Source of the DNA: a virus
Virus record (IMG/VR): IMGVR_UViG_3300033183_000350
Span: 1-59,171 of that record
Length of the DNA stretch: 59,171 nt
Direction: 5' to 3' (one strand)
This document shows, in pieces, positions 49,909-57,123 of this stretch (position 1 is the first letter of the stretch; each line of letters begins with the position of its first letter). The notes under the pieces are model-generated. The model saw only the letters and a program-made list of their open reading frames with translations. It was not told the DNA's origin and ran no database searches. The translations under genes and the position numbers were made by a program.

Positions 49909-50515
49909 ATGGGCGAGAGAGCTGACCCTCCCTTGAGCCGAAGTTAAACTCCTCGATGATCTCGTTGATCTTCTGTAGCTGTGTAGCTACCCACTCTTGG
50001 TTGCCTCCACCTTTAGTGTCGTAGTGGTGGTCGAGGAGGTGGAGGTTATTCGAGATGCTGAACAGCTCGGAGCTGAACTCGTAGTACGCTCTGTCATAGT
50101 CCTCGATGACCTGTGGAGGTGTCATGTCGGCCTCCCACGCAAACTCCATGAAGAGGTCATGTAGAGCGTCCTCTCGCTCGTCCTCATCTAAGGTCGGGTC
50201 AAGGGAAGCCTTAGCCGCTTCCTCATCGAACCATGATCGGTTAGTGTCCCAAGCGTAGACCCCCTCCATGACGCAGTGGTCGCACAGCTCCTCGTCATGG
50301 TCGTACTCGTCATAGCCGACACAGTACGAAACCATGTACCGTCCTGCACCCTCACACTCCCGACACATCTTAGCGTCAGCGTAGCGAGATGCTTGGAGCT
50401 TCGCCTTAGCATCCTGTAGCATTGCCTTGAGGGTGGGGAGGTTAGCGATGTCGCTCTCGATCTTCGAGGTGAGGACTCGCTCTGAGGTCTTGATGTCTTG
50501 TAGTGATGGCATCAT
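49907..50515 (-). CDS. CxxCxGAG zinc-binding protein (paralogue family)
   Basis: 202 aa. Coiled-coil N-terminus (IESDIANLPTLKAMLQDAKA), then CRECEGAGRYMVSYCVGYDE and ELCDHCVMEGVYAW, the zinc ribbon of this family with extra His/Asp residues. A C-terminal acidic helical region (FAWEADMTPPQVIEDYDRAY). Related to 9785, 55502 and 56048. GGAGACATCAAT before the ATG. Confidence 0.7.
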   Translation of the reverse strand: MMPSLQDIKTSERVLTSKIESDIANLPTLKAMLQDAKAKLQASRYADAKMCRECEGAGRYMVSYCVGYDEYDHDEELCDHCVMEGVYAWDTNRSWFDEEAAKASLDPTLDEDEREDALHDLFMEFAWEADMTPPQVIEDYDRAYYEFSSELFSISNNLHLLDHHYDTKGGGNQEWVATQLQKINEIIEEFNFGSREGQLSRP

Positions 50516-50567
50516 ATTGATGTCTCCATTAGGAGTGAGTGAGGTGCGTGATGATTCTGCCCCTCTG

Positions 50568-50593
50568 ACATTTAACTATAGATAAGGGGTTAC
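50568..50593 (-). promoter_or_regulatory. GTAACCCC-type promoter (variant)
   Basis: GTAACCCCTTATCTAT, AGTT, AAATGT on the minus strand; no clear stem-loop. Serves the 50515 gene. Confidence 0.6.
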
Positions 50594-50604
50594 AGACTCA
50601 GGGA

Positions 50605-50787
50605 TTACATTTGCTTGAGGAGCGTTAAAGCCTCCTCTGCCTTGTCAGCGTCAACCTTGATGTGGACGATCTGATCGCTCGGTACAGGGTGGAAGCTAGG
50701 GTTCAAGTGCGTTATGACAGCCATGATGTCATAGAGGTGATAAAGGGTTGAGGTGTCGGGTAAAGACGCTACGATGGTTCGGGTCAT
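50605..50787 (-). CDS. 60-aa hypothetical protein
   Basis: Strand-helix-strand-helix sketch (TRTIVASLPDTSTLYHLYDI; FHPVPSDQIVHIKVDADKAE), like a tiny ferredoxin-type fold. Strong ribosome site (AGGAGAACGAC). Its last codons sit 12 nt before the next promoter. Confidence 0.65.
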   Translation of the reverse strand: MTRTIVASLPDTSTLYHLYDIMAVITHLNPSFHPVPSDQIVHIKVDADKAEEALTLLKQM

Positions 50788-50799
50788 GTCGTTCTCCTA

Positions 50800-51081
50800 T
50801 TAGTGGTGGTAAGGGTTCATCTCGTGTCCTGGCTCAAAGCCTGTGATCAGCCACTCTCGGATTTGGACTGACCACTCCGAGAGTGCGTCTTGAGCCACAG
50901 CTCCCTCGGCCCATGCAGTCAGCATGGCAACAGCTTGGGTGGCAGGGGTGTCTACCTCAAGGGTAGATGGGGCTGGTGCGAGCCACCCTGTAGCCGAGCG
51001 AGTGAGAGTGGTCTTACCCTCAACCTCTGCGACTTTAACCGAGATAGCACCCATTGGTCGTTGGTGTGTGATAGTTGTCAT
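50800..51081 (-). CDS. Hypothetical protein
   Basis: 93 aa. N-terminal strands (GAISVKVAEVEGKTTLTRSA), Pro-rich PAPSTLEVDTPATQ, and a C-terminal helix with Trp residues (AWAEGAVAQDALSEWSVQIR). AGGAGACACAC before the ATG. First gene after the 51103 promoter. Confidence 0.65.
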   Translation of the reverse strand: MTTITHQRPMGAISVKVAEVEGKTTLTRSATGWLAPAPSTLEVDTPATQAVAMLTAWAEGAVAQDALSEWSVQIREWLITGFEPGHEMNPYHH

Positions 51082-51102
51082 GTGTGTCTCCTAGTAGTGG
51101 TT

Positions 51103-51128
51103 GTGGTTGATGATAGATAAGGGGTTAC
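51103..51128 (-). promoter_or_regulatory. GTAACCCC-type promoter (variant)
   Basis: GTAACCCCTTATCTAT on the minus strand then CATCAACCAC; no stem-loop in the leader. A GAGGG/CCCTC hairpin with a 4-nt loop lies just upstream at 51136-51149. Confidence 0.6.
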
Positions 51129-51183
51129 AAATCGTGAGGGCTGACCCTCCATTATAGGGTTCGGGTTTCACCCCCCCTCGTTC

Positions 51184-51396
51184 CTACTTGCCTTTCTTGT
51201 CTTGCATCCACTGGGTGAAGTCGATGACCTCTTGCTTTGGGGCGTACAGCTCTTGGAGGAGCTTCGCCTTGATCGTGTCGATGTCAGACTCGCTGACCTC
51301 CCACACTCGATCCCCATGAGAGGTTGGCTGGCCAGTCTTGATCGAGTGGGCCATCTCCTTCACGAAGTTGTTGATGTCTTCATTGGTCATACGCAT
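51184..51396 (-). CDS. Small hypothetical protein
   Basis: 70 aa, helical (TNEDINNFVKEMAHSIKTGQ; DIDTIKAKLLQELYAPKQEV) with a basic end (MQDKKGK). Leader AAAGGATAAACGCTT. Has its own promoter cassette. Confidence 0.7.
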   Translation of the reverse strand: MRMTNEDINNFVKEMAHSIKTGQPTSHGDRVWEVSESDIDTIKAKLLQELYAPKQEVIDFTQWMQDKKGK

Positions 51397-51447
51397 AAGC
51401 GTTTATCCTTTGTCAAAGAGTGGTTGCGTGGGTGGTCGCTACCACCC

Positions 51448-51473
51448 ACGCTAGTTCATAGATAAGGGGTTAC
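51448..51473 (-). promoter_or_regulatory. GTAACCCC-type promoter with 11-bp stem-loop
   Basis: GTAACCCCTTATCTAT, GAAC, TAGCGT on the minus strand. A perfect 11-bp stem (GCGTGGGTGGT / ACCACCCACGC, AGCG loop) at 51451-51426 begins inside the motif, fixing the expected 5' end of the RNA there. Confidence 0.75.
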
Positions 51474-51474
51474 A

Positions 51475-51738
51475 TTAGTCTCGAACGATGCGTCCTAGTC
51501 GGTTCACCTTGATAACGAAGGTATCACCATGACGGTAAGCGTCATCACCTTTTCCGATGATGGCAGACTGTACAAGAAGGACATAGCGATGACCTTTTAC
51601 AAGGTGGTCAAACATATCTTTCCAAGGCAGTCTTGGTTGTGAGGATGAGGCTGATGTCAGACGAACACGCTTCACATCATAGGACACTTGAGCTTTAGCC
51701 CAAGCAAACACATCAGCTTTACTCGGCATAGAAGCCAT
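51475..51738 (-). CDS. Hypothetical protein
   Basis: 87 aa. Helix (KADVFAWAKAQVSYDVKRVR), basic strand (RLPWKDMFDHLVKGHRYVLL), then GDTFVIKVNRLGRIV. AAAGGAGAACGCTT before the ATG. Looks like a small nucleic-acid-binding fold; unproven. Confidence 0.7.
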   Translation of the reverse strand: MASMPSKADVFAWAKAQVSYDVKRVRLTSASSSQPRLPWKDMFDHLVKGHRYVLLVQSAIIGKGDDAYRHGDTFVIKVNRLGRIVRD

Positions 51739-51795
51739 AAGCGTTCTCCTTTACGAAGTAGTGGTTTTCAAAGAAATAATCGTTGGTCGCTACCA

Positions 51796-51821
51796 ACACT
51801 AGTCCATAGATAAGGGGTTAC
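51796..51821 (-). promoter_or_regulatory. GTAACCCC-type promoter with stem-loop
   Basis: GTAACCCCTTATCTAT, GGAC, TAGTGT on the minus strand; stem GTTGGT/ACCAAC with AGCG loop at 51797-51782. Only 8 nt from the divergent copy at 51830. Confidence 0.75.
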
Positions 51822-51829
51822 AGGCTGTC

Positions 51830-51855
51830 GTAACCCCTTATCTATCTCTTAGTAT
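51830..51855 (+). promoter_or_regulatory. GTAACCCC-type promoter with stem-loop
   Basis: GTAACCCCTTATCTAT, CTCT, TAGTAT; GGGTGG/CCCACC stem at 51859-51880. Back-to-back with the minus copy: a 16-bp inverted repeat around an 8-bp spacer. Confidence 0.75.
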
Positions 51856-51918
51856 CGAGGGTGGCAGAGGTCGCCCCACCAACCAAACTCTTTGACACTA
51901 TGAAAGGAGGCTATGCTT

Positions 51919-52194
51919 ATGCGTATGCCTACTAAGTCCGACTACCTAGCCTACGCTGGCTACTCACGCTCTTACCAGGTTGAGGTCTGTGCTTGCGAGT
52001 ACGACTCAAAGGGTATGATCCTCGACTTCGCCACAGACGGATGGGAAGGGCGGCAGCTTCGCAATGTGCCAACTGACACACCCCTTCAGCTCAACATCAT
52101 GGATCGCAATGGCGACAAGATGGAGGACATCGGGATCAGCATCAATGGTGAGACTGGTGAGATCGAGTGCAGTAGCAAGCACTTCGAGGGCTAG
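51919..52194 (+). CDS. Hypothetical protein
   Basis: About 91 aa. AAAGGAGG with 8-nt spacing selects the ATG at 51919 over 51913. Strands (YQVEVCACEYDSKGMILDFA; QLNIMDRNGDKMEDIGISIN) suggest a beta-rich domain with Cys pair CAC. Ends ECSSKHFEG. Unrecognised. Confidence 0.7.
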   Translation: MRMPTKSDYLAYAGYSRSYQVEVCACEYDSKGMILDFATDGWEGRQLRNVPTDTPLQLNIMDRNGDKMEDIGISINGETGEIECSSKHFEG

Positions 52195-52211
52195 GGTAGT
52201 CGGGGTATCGA

Positions 52212-52237
52212 GTAACCCCTTAATCATATAACAACAT
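52212..52237 (+). promoter_or_regulatory. Hybrid GTAACCCC/CATATAAC promoter
   Basis: GTAACCCCTTA then ATCATATAACAACAT; no stem-loop, 30 nt before the ATG at 52268. Confidence 0.6.
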
Positions 52238-52267
52238 CAACCACTTACTTCGTAAAGGAGACTGCCT

Positions 52268-52417
52268 ATGTACGAACTGTATGATCGCTTCGAGCGTAAG
52301 GTCGTCAAGACCTTCTCTTCACTTGGCGAGGCTGGACTTTACCTCGCCCAAGAGGTAGAACATGAGTCTCGTAAAGAGGGGCGAGTGTCCATGCCACGCT
52401 TCATCATCAGATACTAG
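52268..52417 (+). CDS. 49-aa hypothetical protein
   Basis: MYELYDRFERKVVKTFSSLG then LYLAQEVEHESRKEGRVSMP and RFIIRY. AAAGGAGACTGCCT precedes the ATG and a promoter lies upstream. Small and basic; unknown function. Confidence 0.65.
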   Translation: MYELYDRFERKVVKTFSSLGEAGLYLAQEVEHESRKEGRVSMPRFIIRY

Positions 52418-52429
52418 GAAGGACTGCAC

Positions 52430-53041
52430 ATGACACTTACCCAAAAAGTAAATGGGGTTCGGAAGATGATCCCGACCCCTCATCACAAGACAGCGTATAA
52501 GACCAATGCGTCCGAGCAGTCTTGGCTTGCCCGACATCGTGATCTGTTCATCCAGCTTGCCGAGGAGGTGGGCTTCGAGGTGGGGGTGGGGAGTCGAGAG
52601 CTTCGGCTGACGCACGACATCGGAAACTTCACCGTCCGATTCCATTGGGATCGGGAGTGGTCAACAATCGAGATGTACGGTCGCTGTGTTGATCGAACCA
52701 CCCGAACCTACCACCACTGGCGAGGTGATGCTAAACCCAAATCGCACAATGACGCACACCTTGGAAACTGGTTTCTCAAGAATGTGCGAGAGGACTGGAT
52801 CGGGTCCAATATGCCACCGATGGAACAGATCGGTCCGAGGGACGAGATCGTGTTTACCTCCACTCCGACAGGTGGGGGTCAAAGAACACGAGCAAAGGTC
52901 ATCGAGCGAGGGGGCAAGTGGGGCAACAACTACTTCAAGGTCGAACTGCTAGAGGAGCGAGGGGTGAAGAAGATCAAGCCCATCGGTACGGTGGTGGAGG
53001 TACACTATAACTGCATCATCCACCACGAGAGCAAAGCGTAA
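52430..53041 (+). CDS. Hypothetical protein
   Basis: 203 aa. A His/Trp-rich central region (RFHWDREWSTIEMYGRCVD; TRTYHHWRGDAKPKSHNDAH; LGNWFLKNVREDWIG), then a beta-rich half (TRAKVIERGGKWGNNYFKVE). AAGGACTGCAC before the ATG. Stop TAA lies in the next GTAACCCC motif. Not recognised. Confidence 0.7.
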   Translation: MTLTQKVNGVRKMIPTPHHKTAYKTNASEQSWLARHRDLFIQLAEEVGFEVGVGSRELRLTHDIGNFTVRFHWDREWSTIEMYGRCVDRTTRTYHHWRGDAKPKSHNDAHLGNWFLKNVREDWIGSNMPPMEQIGPRDEIVFTSTPTGGGQRTRAKVIERGGKWGNNYFKVELLEERGVKKIKPIGTVVEVHYNCIIHHESKA

Positions 53042-53063
53042 CCCCTTATCTATAGAACAGCAT
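53038..53063 (+). promoter_or_regulatory. GTAACCCC-type promoter (variant)
   Basis: GTAACCCCTTATCTAT then AGAACAGCAT; no stem-loop. Provides the stop codon of the gene upstream and starts the 53092 gene 28 nt later. Confidence 0.6.
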
Positions 53064-53091
53064 ACAGCACCTCTCTTGAAAGGAGAACAGC

Positions 53092-53466
53092 ATGACAATC
53101 GAACAGCAACGAGTCCAATACGCAACCATCCGAAACAGCCTCCCCTCAGCCTTTCGTGCCGAGTGGCGAAACATCGAGCAAGCCTTCAAGGATCTCGATG
53201 TACCACCAACCCCTAGCGAGTGGGTAGCCGAGGTGAGAAAGTACAGCTCCGAGGTGAGTCAGTACGAGTCGGCACTGAACGCTTGGGTCAAACTCCGAAT
53301 GGAGGACGAGGCAGGTTGGGGCGAGGACTACAGCCCAAGTCAGATCAAGGGGTGGCGAGATGACCTCGACATCCGAAGCAAGACCTCGCTCTTGAGGCGA
53401 GCGTTCAATGAAGACTTAAACACAATGATCAGCTACGATGAGTGGCGAGAAAGTAGAGACTGGTAA
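53092..53466 (+). CDS. Hypothetical protein
   Basis: 124 aa, helical with many Trp/Tyr (WVAEVRKYSSEVSQYESALN; GWRDDLDIRSKTSLLRRAF). GAAAGGAGAACAGC before the ATG. Followed 1 nt after its stop by the next gene. Unrecognised. Confidence 0.7.
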   Translation: MTIEQQRVQYATIRNSLPSAFRAEWRNIEQAFKDLDVPPTPSEWVAEVRKYSSEVSQYESALNAWVKLRMEDEAGWGEDYSPSQIKGWRDDLDIRSKTSLLRRAFNEDLNTMISYDEWRESRDW

Positions 53467-53467
53467 T

Positions 53468-53845
53468 ATGAGTTGGCATCAACATATATCAGAGTTAGCA
53501 GACATGATCAATGAAGCCCACAGCCTACGGTTGACCGACAAACAAGAGGCTCTTAGTTGGGCTGAGGATTACATCGACCAATCCGAAACCTATGAGGAGA
53601 TCAAAGACCTAGCCCACCACTACGGGATAGGATCTGTCGAGGTCGCCCAACCCCAAAAGATAAAAGACCAGCTCAAAAAAATGATCGCTGATGAGGTGCT
53701 TGATTGGAAAGGGGCAGAGGCTGAAGAAGCTGAGGAGGAGGAGGCCGAGTGGGAAGTCGAGTCTACTTGCGATGACCAATGGGAGATCGAGTATGAGGAC
53801 GAGGACGAGGCAGAGGACTGCGAAGCATGGGAGGGCGAGCGATGA
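53468..53845 (+). CDS. Acidic hypothetical protein
   Basis: About 125 aa from the ATG at 53468, just after the previous stop. Two helical segments (HISELADMINEAHSLRLTDK; IKDQLKKMIADEVLDWKG), then a very acidic 45-residue C-terminus (AEEEEAEWEVESTCDDQWEI) that could mimic DNA. ATGA overlap with 53842. Confidence 0.65.
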   Translation: MSWHQHISELADMINEAHSLRLTDKQEALSWAEDYIDQSETYEEIKDLAHHYGIGSVEVAQPQKIKDQLKKMIADEVLDWKGAEAEEAEEEEAEWEVESTCDDQWEIEYEDEDEAEDCEAWEGER

Positions 53846-54441
53846 AAGCACTCATAGGGCTAACGCTCAAGAAGGCTAAGGAGGTCGCCAAGCAAGAGCT
53901 AGGGGTCAAGAGGATGGGCGATGCTCGCTTTCAGATGATCCTCGATCAAGGAGTCAAGAGAGGCGACTTCATCCTCGAAGGCGACATGATCAAAGACCCC
54001 AACATCAGCTCGACAGACCCCCTCGACCTAGACCTGTTCGGTGAGATCGAAGAGGTCGAGGAGGAGGTCGAAGCATCACCCGACCCTGTGATCTCCACTA
54101 AGACCATCCACCCCGAAGTAGCCCACCTCGACCCCAAGCTGTCCAGCTCTGACCTACCACGAGCTGGTGATCTCTACCACTACAGATCCTACTCTGGTGA
54201 GGTCGTGCAAGGTGAGGTCAAGTCCACCATCTGCTTTGCCGAGTGTCAGAACCCCGATGGCACATGGCAGACAGTCGCCTTTCAAGACCTCTACCTCAAG
54301 AAGCGTGGAGTGCCTAAAGAGACGATGCTAAATCACCTCAACGCTTACTACCAGAATAATAATAATTTAAGAGCAGAGCATGATCAGCTCTTAAAAGAGA
54401 TAAGCGAGCTTAAGGGGAAAGTGGACGAGGCGAAGGGGTAG
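53842..54441 (+). CDS. DLDLFGE-motif protein
   Basis: About 199 aa. Possible HTH near the start (LTLKKAKEVAKQELGVKRMG; RFQMILDQGVKRGDFIL), then DLDLFGEIEEVEEEVEA near residue 60, then a KOW/Tudor-like region (RAGDLYHYRSYSGEVVQGEV) and a C-terminal coiled coil (NNNLRAEHDQLLKEISELKG). Shares the acidic DLFGE motif with 31980 and 39088. Start chosen at 53842 with GGGAGG upstream, ATGA overlap. Confidence 0.65.
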   Translation: MKALIGLTLKKAKEVAKQELGVKRMGDARFQMILDQGVKRGDFILEGDMIKDPNISSTDPLDLDLFGEIEEVEEEVEASPDPVISTKTIHPEVAHLDPKLSSSDLPRAGDLYHYRSYSGEVVQGEVKSTICFAECQNPDGTWQTVAFQDLYLKKRGVPKETMLNHLNAYYQNNNNLRAEHDQLLKEISELKGKVDEAKG

Positions 54442-54443
54442 CT

Positions 54444-54469
54444 GTAACCCCTTATCTATGTCCTAGTGT
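54444..54469 (+). promoter_or_regulatory. GTAACCCC-type promoter with stem-loop
   Basis: GTAACCCCTTATCTAT, GTCC, TAGTGT; stem GGGGCT/AGCCCC at 54471-54489. Confidence 0.75.
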
Positions 54470-54512
54470 CGGGGCTTATGACCAGCCCCCCACTCACACT
54501 AGGAGAACCCCC

Positions 54513-54755
54513 ATGAAAGTCACAATCTATCCAGCCACTCAAGCCCCCCACACTGTAGTGGTCAGCACCTTCTCTGACCTACAGAAGCTCGTAGGTGGAG
54601 ACATCCAGGTTGTTAAGGAGACGAGCCTTGGCGACCTACTCGTCAACGAAGAGGGCTTGCTCATGAACCTACCTCGCAATCAGCACTACCCCTTCCTCGT
54701 GGGTGATGTTGTCCTCGCACCCAAGGGCTGGGGCGACCTTCCCTACGGCGACTAA
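54513..54755 (+). CDS. DUF3846-like protein
   Basis: 80 aa. LQKLVGGDIQVV, then LLVNEEGLLMNLPRNQHYPF and LVGDVVLAPKGWGD match the DUF3846 pattern (VGG..E/V; NEEG; P.N; GD.VV). DUF3846 proteins occur widely in phages and plasmids with unknown function. Start has AGGAGAACCCCC. Confidence 0.75.
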   Translation: MKVTIYPATQAPHTVVVSTFSDLQKLVGGDIQVVKETSLGDLLVNEEGLLMNLPRNQHYPFLVGDVVLAPKGWGDLPYGD

Positions 54756-54784
54756 CCCACCAACACTCTGACAAGGAGAACCCC

Positions 54785-55318
54785 ATGCACCAGATCGTTG
54801 TTTCACCAGCCGACTTCCTCAACCACCTCAACGCTCCATTCTTCGGGGCGACCCATGACCAAGACGGCAACGCCCTCCCCTCCAAGCGTACCAAGGAGTG
54901 GGTGTTCACGCTCGGCAACGAGCGTAAGGATAATCACCTCACCTTCAAGGCGACTCGCCACAAGGGGCAGACCGTCAATGATCCTGTCGAGGTCAGCCTC
55001 AATCTGCATGGGCTGAACAGCATCCATGACCCTGTGTATCAGACCATCGGGACGGTGGACTCTAGGGGTACGCTCCGAGTCCAGTACGGACTCAACCTTA
55101 ACCAGCCGAGACTCGACATCGGCTATGACACCCTCGTCTGGCTCTTAGGTGTGGCGACCGACCCTAGCTATGAGATGCCCGACCATCTCCAGATCATGTG
55201 TGAAGCACGATGTGCAAGATGCCGACTCCCCCTCACCAACCCTAACAGCCTCAAGTCAGCCATCGGCCCCATATGTCGTAGCAAGATCAACAAGAGCAAG
55301 CCAGCCAAGAGGCCATGA
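54785..55318 (+). CDS. DUF6011-domain protein
   Basis: 177 aa, paralogue of 45069. N-terminal half (NALPSKRTKEWVFTLGNERK) and the C-terminal CARCRLPLTNPNSLKSAIGP, then ICRSK. Follows the DUF3846-like gene by 29 nt in the same operon. AAGGAGAACCCC before the ATG. Confidence 0.75.
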   Translation: MHQIVVSPADFLNHLNAPFFGATHDQDGNALPSKRTKEWVFTLGNERKDNHLTFKATRHKGQTVNDPVEVSLNLHGLNSIHDPVYQTIGTVDSRGTLRVQYGLNLNQPRLDIGYDTLVWLLGVATDPSYEMPDHLQIMCEARCARCRLPLTNPNSLKSAIGPICRSKINKSKPAKRP

Positions 55319-55423
55319 AAATTTACTCGCTCACCCCACTAAAATTTTTAGGGCGAGCCGAACAAAAATCTCAGCGTGTAGAAATCAGAGGGTCGGGGGG
55401 TGCTTCGCAGAAGCAGTCCGAGT

Positions 55424-55449
55424 GTAACCCCTTATCTATAGTCTAGTGT
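55424..55449 (+). promoter_or_regulatory. GTAACCCC-type promoter
   Basis: GTAACCCCTTATCTAT, AGTC, TAGTGT. G- and C-runs follow (55450-55477) that could pair, but not as cleanly as elsewhere. A TGCTTC/GAAGCA hairpin lies just upstream (55401-55415). Confidence 0.7.
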
Positions 55450-55501
55450 GGGGAGGCTGACAGGCTGACCCAACCCCCCCTCTCGAACAAGGAGAACCGA
55501 C

Positions 55502-55963
55502 ATGACGATCACCAAGACACACGCTGACATCAAGACCCTTGAGGCGAGCCTCGATCAGCTCAACGCACAGCTCAAGGCCGAGCACCCCAACCACTGCACC
55601 AAGTGTGGGGGTGTCGGGGGTGACATCTCCACCAGTGGCGATGGGTGGCACGAGCCGATCACAGATGACTGGAACGACTGCTCGGCTTGTCTCGGTCAGA
55701 GCCTCAACCCCCTCGACCTCACCTCGACCATCTCCGATGAGGACGCAGAGGCCCATGTCGAGCGGATGACGGATGGGGAGCACCCCCTCCTCTCCAAGAT
55801 CCATGAGGTCGAGCTTGAGCTTCACTACGAGCAGATGCACCTCGCACACCTTGAGATGGAAGAGGCCGAGCGAGAGTGGCTTGAGCGTGAACACGAGCGA
55901 GCGATGAGAGAGGCCGCCGAGGACGAGCAGAGCTACCTAGAGTTTTACTCCGACCTCAACTGA
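55502..55963 (+). CDS. CxxCxGVGG zinc-binding protein (paralogue family)
   Basis: 153 aa. Coiled-coil start (DIKTLEASLDQLNAQLKAEH), then CTKCGGVGGDISTSGDGWHE and DCSACLGQSLNPLDLTSTIS, then an acidic coiled coil (HLEMEEAEREWLEREHERAM). The Cys order, spacing and NPLDxTSTxSxxxxE tail match the gene at 56048, its tandem duplicate. AAGGAGAACCGAC before the ATG. Confidence 0.75.
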   Translation: MTITKTHADIKTLEASLDQLNAQLKAEHPNHCTKCGGVGGDISTSGDGWHEPITDDWNDCSACLGQSLNPLDLTSTISDEDAEAHVERMTDGEHPLLSKIHEVELELHYEQMHLAHLEMEEAEREWLEREHERAMREAAEDEQSYLEFYSDLN

Positions 55964-55965
55964 GC

Positions 55966-55991
55966 GTAACCCCTTATCTATGACCTCGTGT
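55966..55991 (+). promoter_or_regulatory. GTAACCCC-type promoter with stem-loop
   Basis: GTAACCCCTTATCTAT, GACC, TCGTGT; stem GGGCGA/TCGCCC with an inner TAC/GTA at 55995-56017. Confidence 0.75.
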
Positions 55992-56047
55992 AAGGGGCGA
56001 CTACTTCGTACTCGCCCACCCACCCACTCCCCCTAATGGAGAACCCC

Positions 56048-56446
56048 ATGACAGACCATCACACACAAGCCAAGCTCGCAGACCTCAAGAGGCGAGCTGA
56101 CCTCAACGCGGCTAAGCGAGCCGAGATCACAGCCAAGCTCAACGCTGACTACCCCCACCTATGCGACCAGTGTGATGGGACAGGTGGTGAGATCTCCTAC
56201 GACTGGGGGAGCTTCACAGAGCCGCCGTGCCATGACTTCGAGGCTTGCTCGGTCTGTCTTGGAGAGGGCTTGAACCCTCTCGACATCACCTCCACCTTGA
56301 GTGAGGATGAGGTCGAGGCATGGATCGACAAGGTGCTTGATGACCTCAAGTACCCCCTCCCCCTCCACGCAGACCTTGAGGCTCTGATGCAAGAGGCAGA
56401 TGCTCTCGGAGAGGAACAGGCAGACCTCCTAATGAGGCAAGGCTAA
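56048..56446 (+). CDS. CxxCxGTGG zinc-binding protein (paralogue family)
   Basis: About 132 aa from the ATG at 56048. CDQCDGTGGEISYDWGSFTE, then ACSVCLGEGLNPLDITSTLS. Helical ends. Tandem duplicate of 55502, with TAATGGAGAACCCC before the ATG. Confidence 0.75.
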   Translation: MTDHHTQAKLADLKRRADLNAAKRAEITAKLNADYPHLCDQCDGTGGEISYDWGSFTEPPCHDFEACSVCLGEGLNPLDITSTLSEDEVEAWIDKVLDDLKYPLPLHADLEALMQEADALGEEQADLLMRQG

Positions 56447-56595
56447 TGCTCCCCCCTCAAAGACAGGGTTAATCAACATTCTGTCAGAACCCCACCAAAA
56501 ACTATTGCGGGGATCTCGGAGTCCCTAAAACCGCATATTGAAAACGCATACAAAATGACACCCTTAATTTGAAACCATGTTTCAACCACCCTTTC

Positions 56596-56621
56596 GTAAC
56601 CCCCTAGTTATAGGGCTACAC
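56596..56621 (+). promoter_or_regulatory. Degenerate GTAACCCC-type promoter
   Basis: GTAACCCCCTAGTTAT then AGGGCTACAC; a poor copy, 22 nt before the ATG at 56644. No stem-loop. The preceding 150 nt hold only weak inverted repeats. Confidence 0.4.
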
Positions 56622-56643
56622 AACCGAACCAAAGGTATGAACA

Positions 56644-57015
56644 ATGGACACTACAGCAACTAAAACACAATACGAGCTAGACGCAGAGCTAGTGGCACAT
56701 AAGTTATCAGAGCTTCGAGGAGGCTCTTACCACGATGCACGACCTGTTGAGATCAAGATCGAGAATGGGGGGTGCTACATCAGCTTCAAGATGTGGTCGG
56801 GTGAGGACGAGCCGGAGGAAGATGAGGACGATGACCGAGAGTGGAACTTGGAGTGTTCGACAGGTGATCTTCTGTCAGATCTCAAGAGGGCGTGTCGTGA
56901 GAGTGGTGTAGACATCGACATGGTGTACCAATACTGCGATGTCCATAATGATCGCTACAGAGGCATCTATGTCGATGCCTGTATCGACCTCACCCACACA
57001 GGAGCAGACGAATAG
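56644..57015 (+). CDS. Hypothetical acidic protein
   Basis: 123 aa. Helix (LDAELVAHKLSELRGGSYHD), strands (PVEIKIENGGCYISFKMWSG), an acidic stretch (DEPEEDEDDDREW), then helices. AAAGGT is a weak ribosome site. Codon and base composition change after this gene to G/T-rich. Confidence 0.65.
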   Translation: MDTTATKTQYELDAELVAHKLSELRGGSYHDARPVEIKIENGGCYISFKMWSGEDEPEEDEDDDREWNLECSTGDLLSDLKRACRESGVDIDMVYQYCDVHNDRYRGIYVDACIDLTHTGADE

Positions 57016-57041
57016 GGTTAAGTCTCCAGAGGGGGGGTCTT

Positions 57042-57091
57042 ATATATGAGCATTTTTGGAAAAGCGATGTTGGATAAGTGATCTCATATAT
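57042..57091. repeat. Inverted repeat ATATATGAG/CTCATATAT
   Basis: Perfect 9-bp arms separated by 32 nt, between 56644-57015 and the promoter at 57124. A T-run (57111-57116) follows after a G-run. Could be a regulatory site or terminator. Confidence 0.4.
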
Positions 57092-57123
57092 TATTTGGCG
57101 GGGGATTTTTTGGGTTCGATTTT

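Noticed and set aside
55319-55380. Imperfect GCTC-CCC/GGG-GAGC hairpin as a terminator
   Set aside because: One mismatch, large A/T-rich loop, and A-run rather than U-run after it.
56447-56595. Gene in the 197-nt gap before 56644
   Set aside because: No frame with a ribosome site; only short inverted repeats (GGGTT/AACCC, GGGA/TCCC) and a weak promoter copy.
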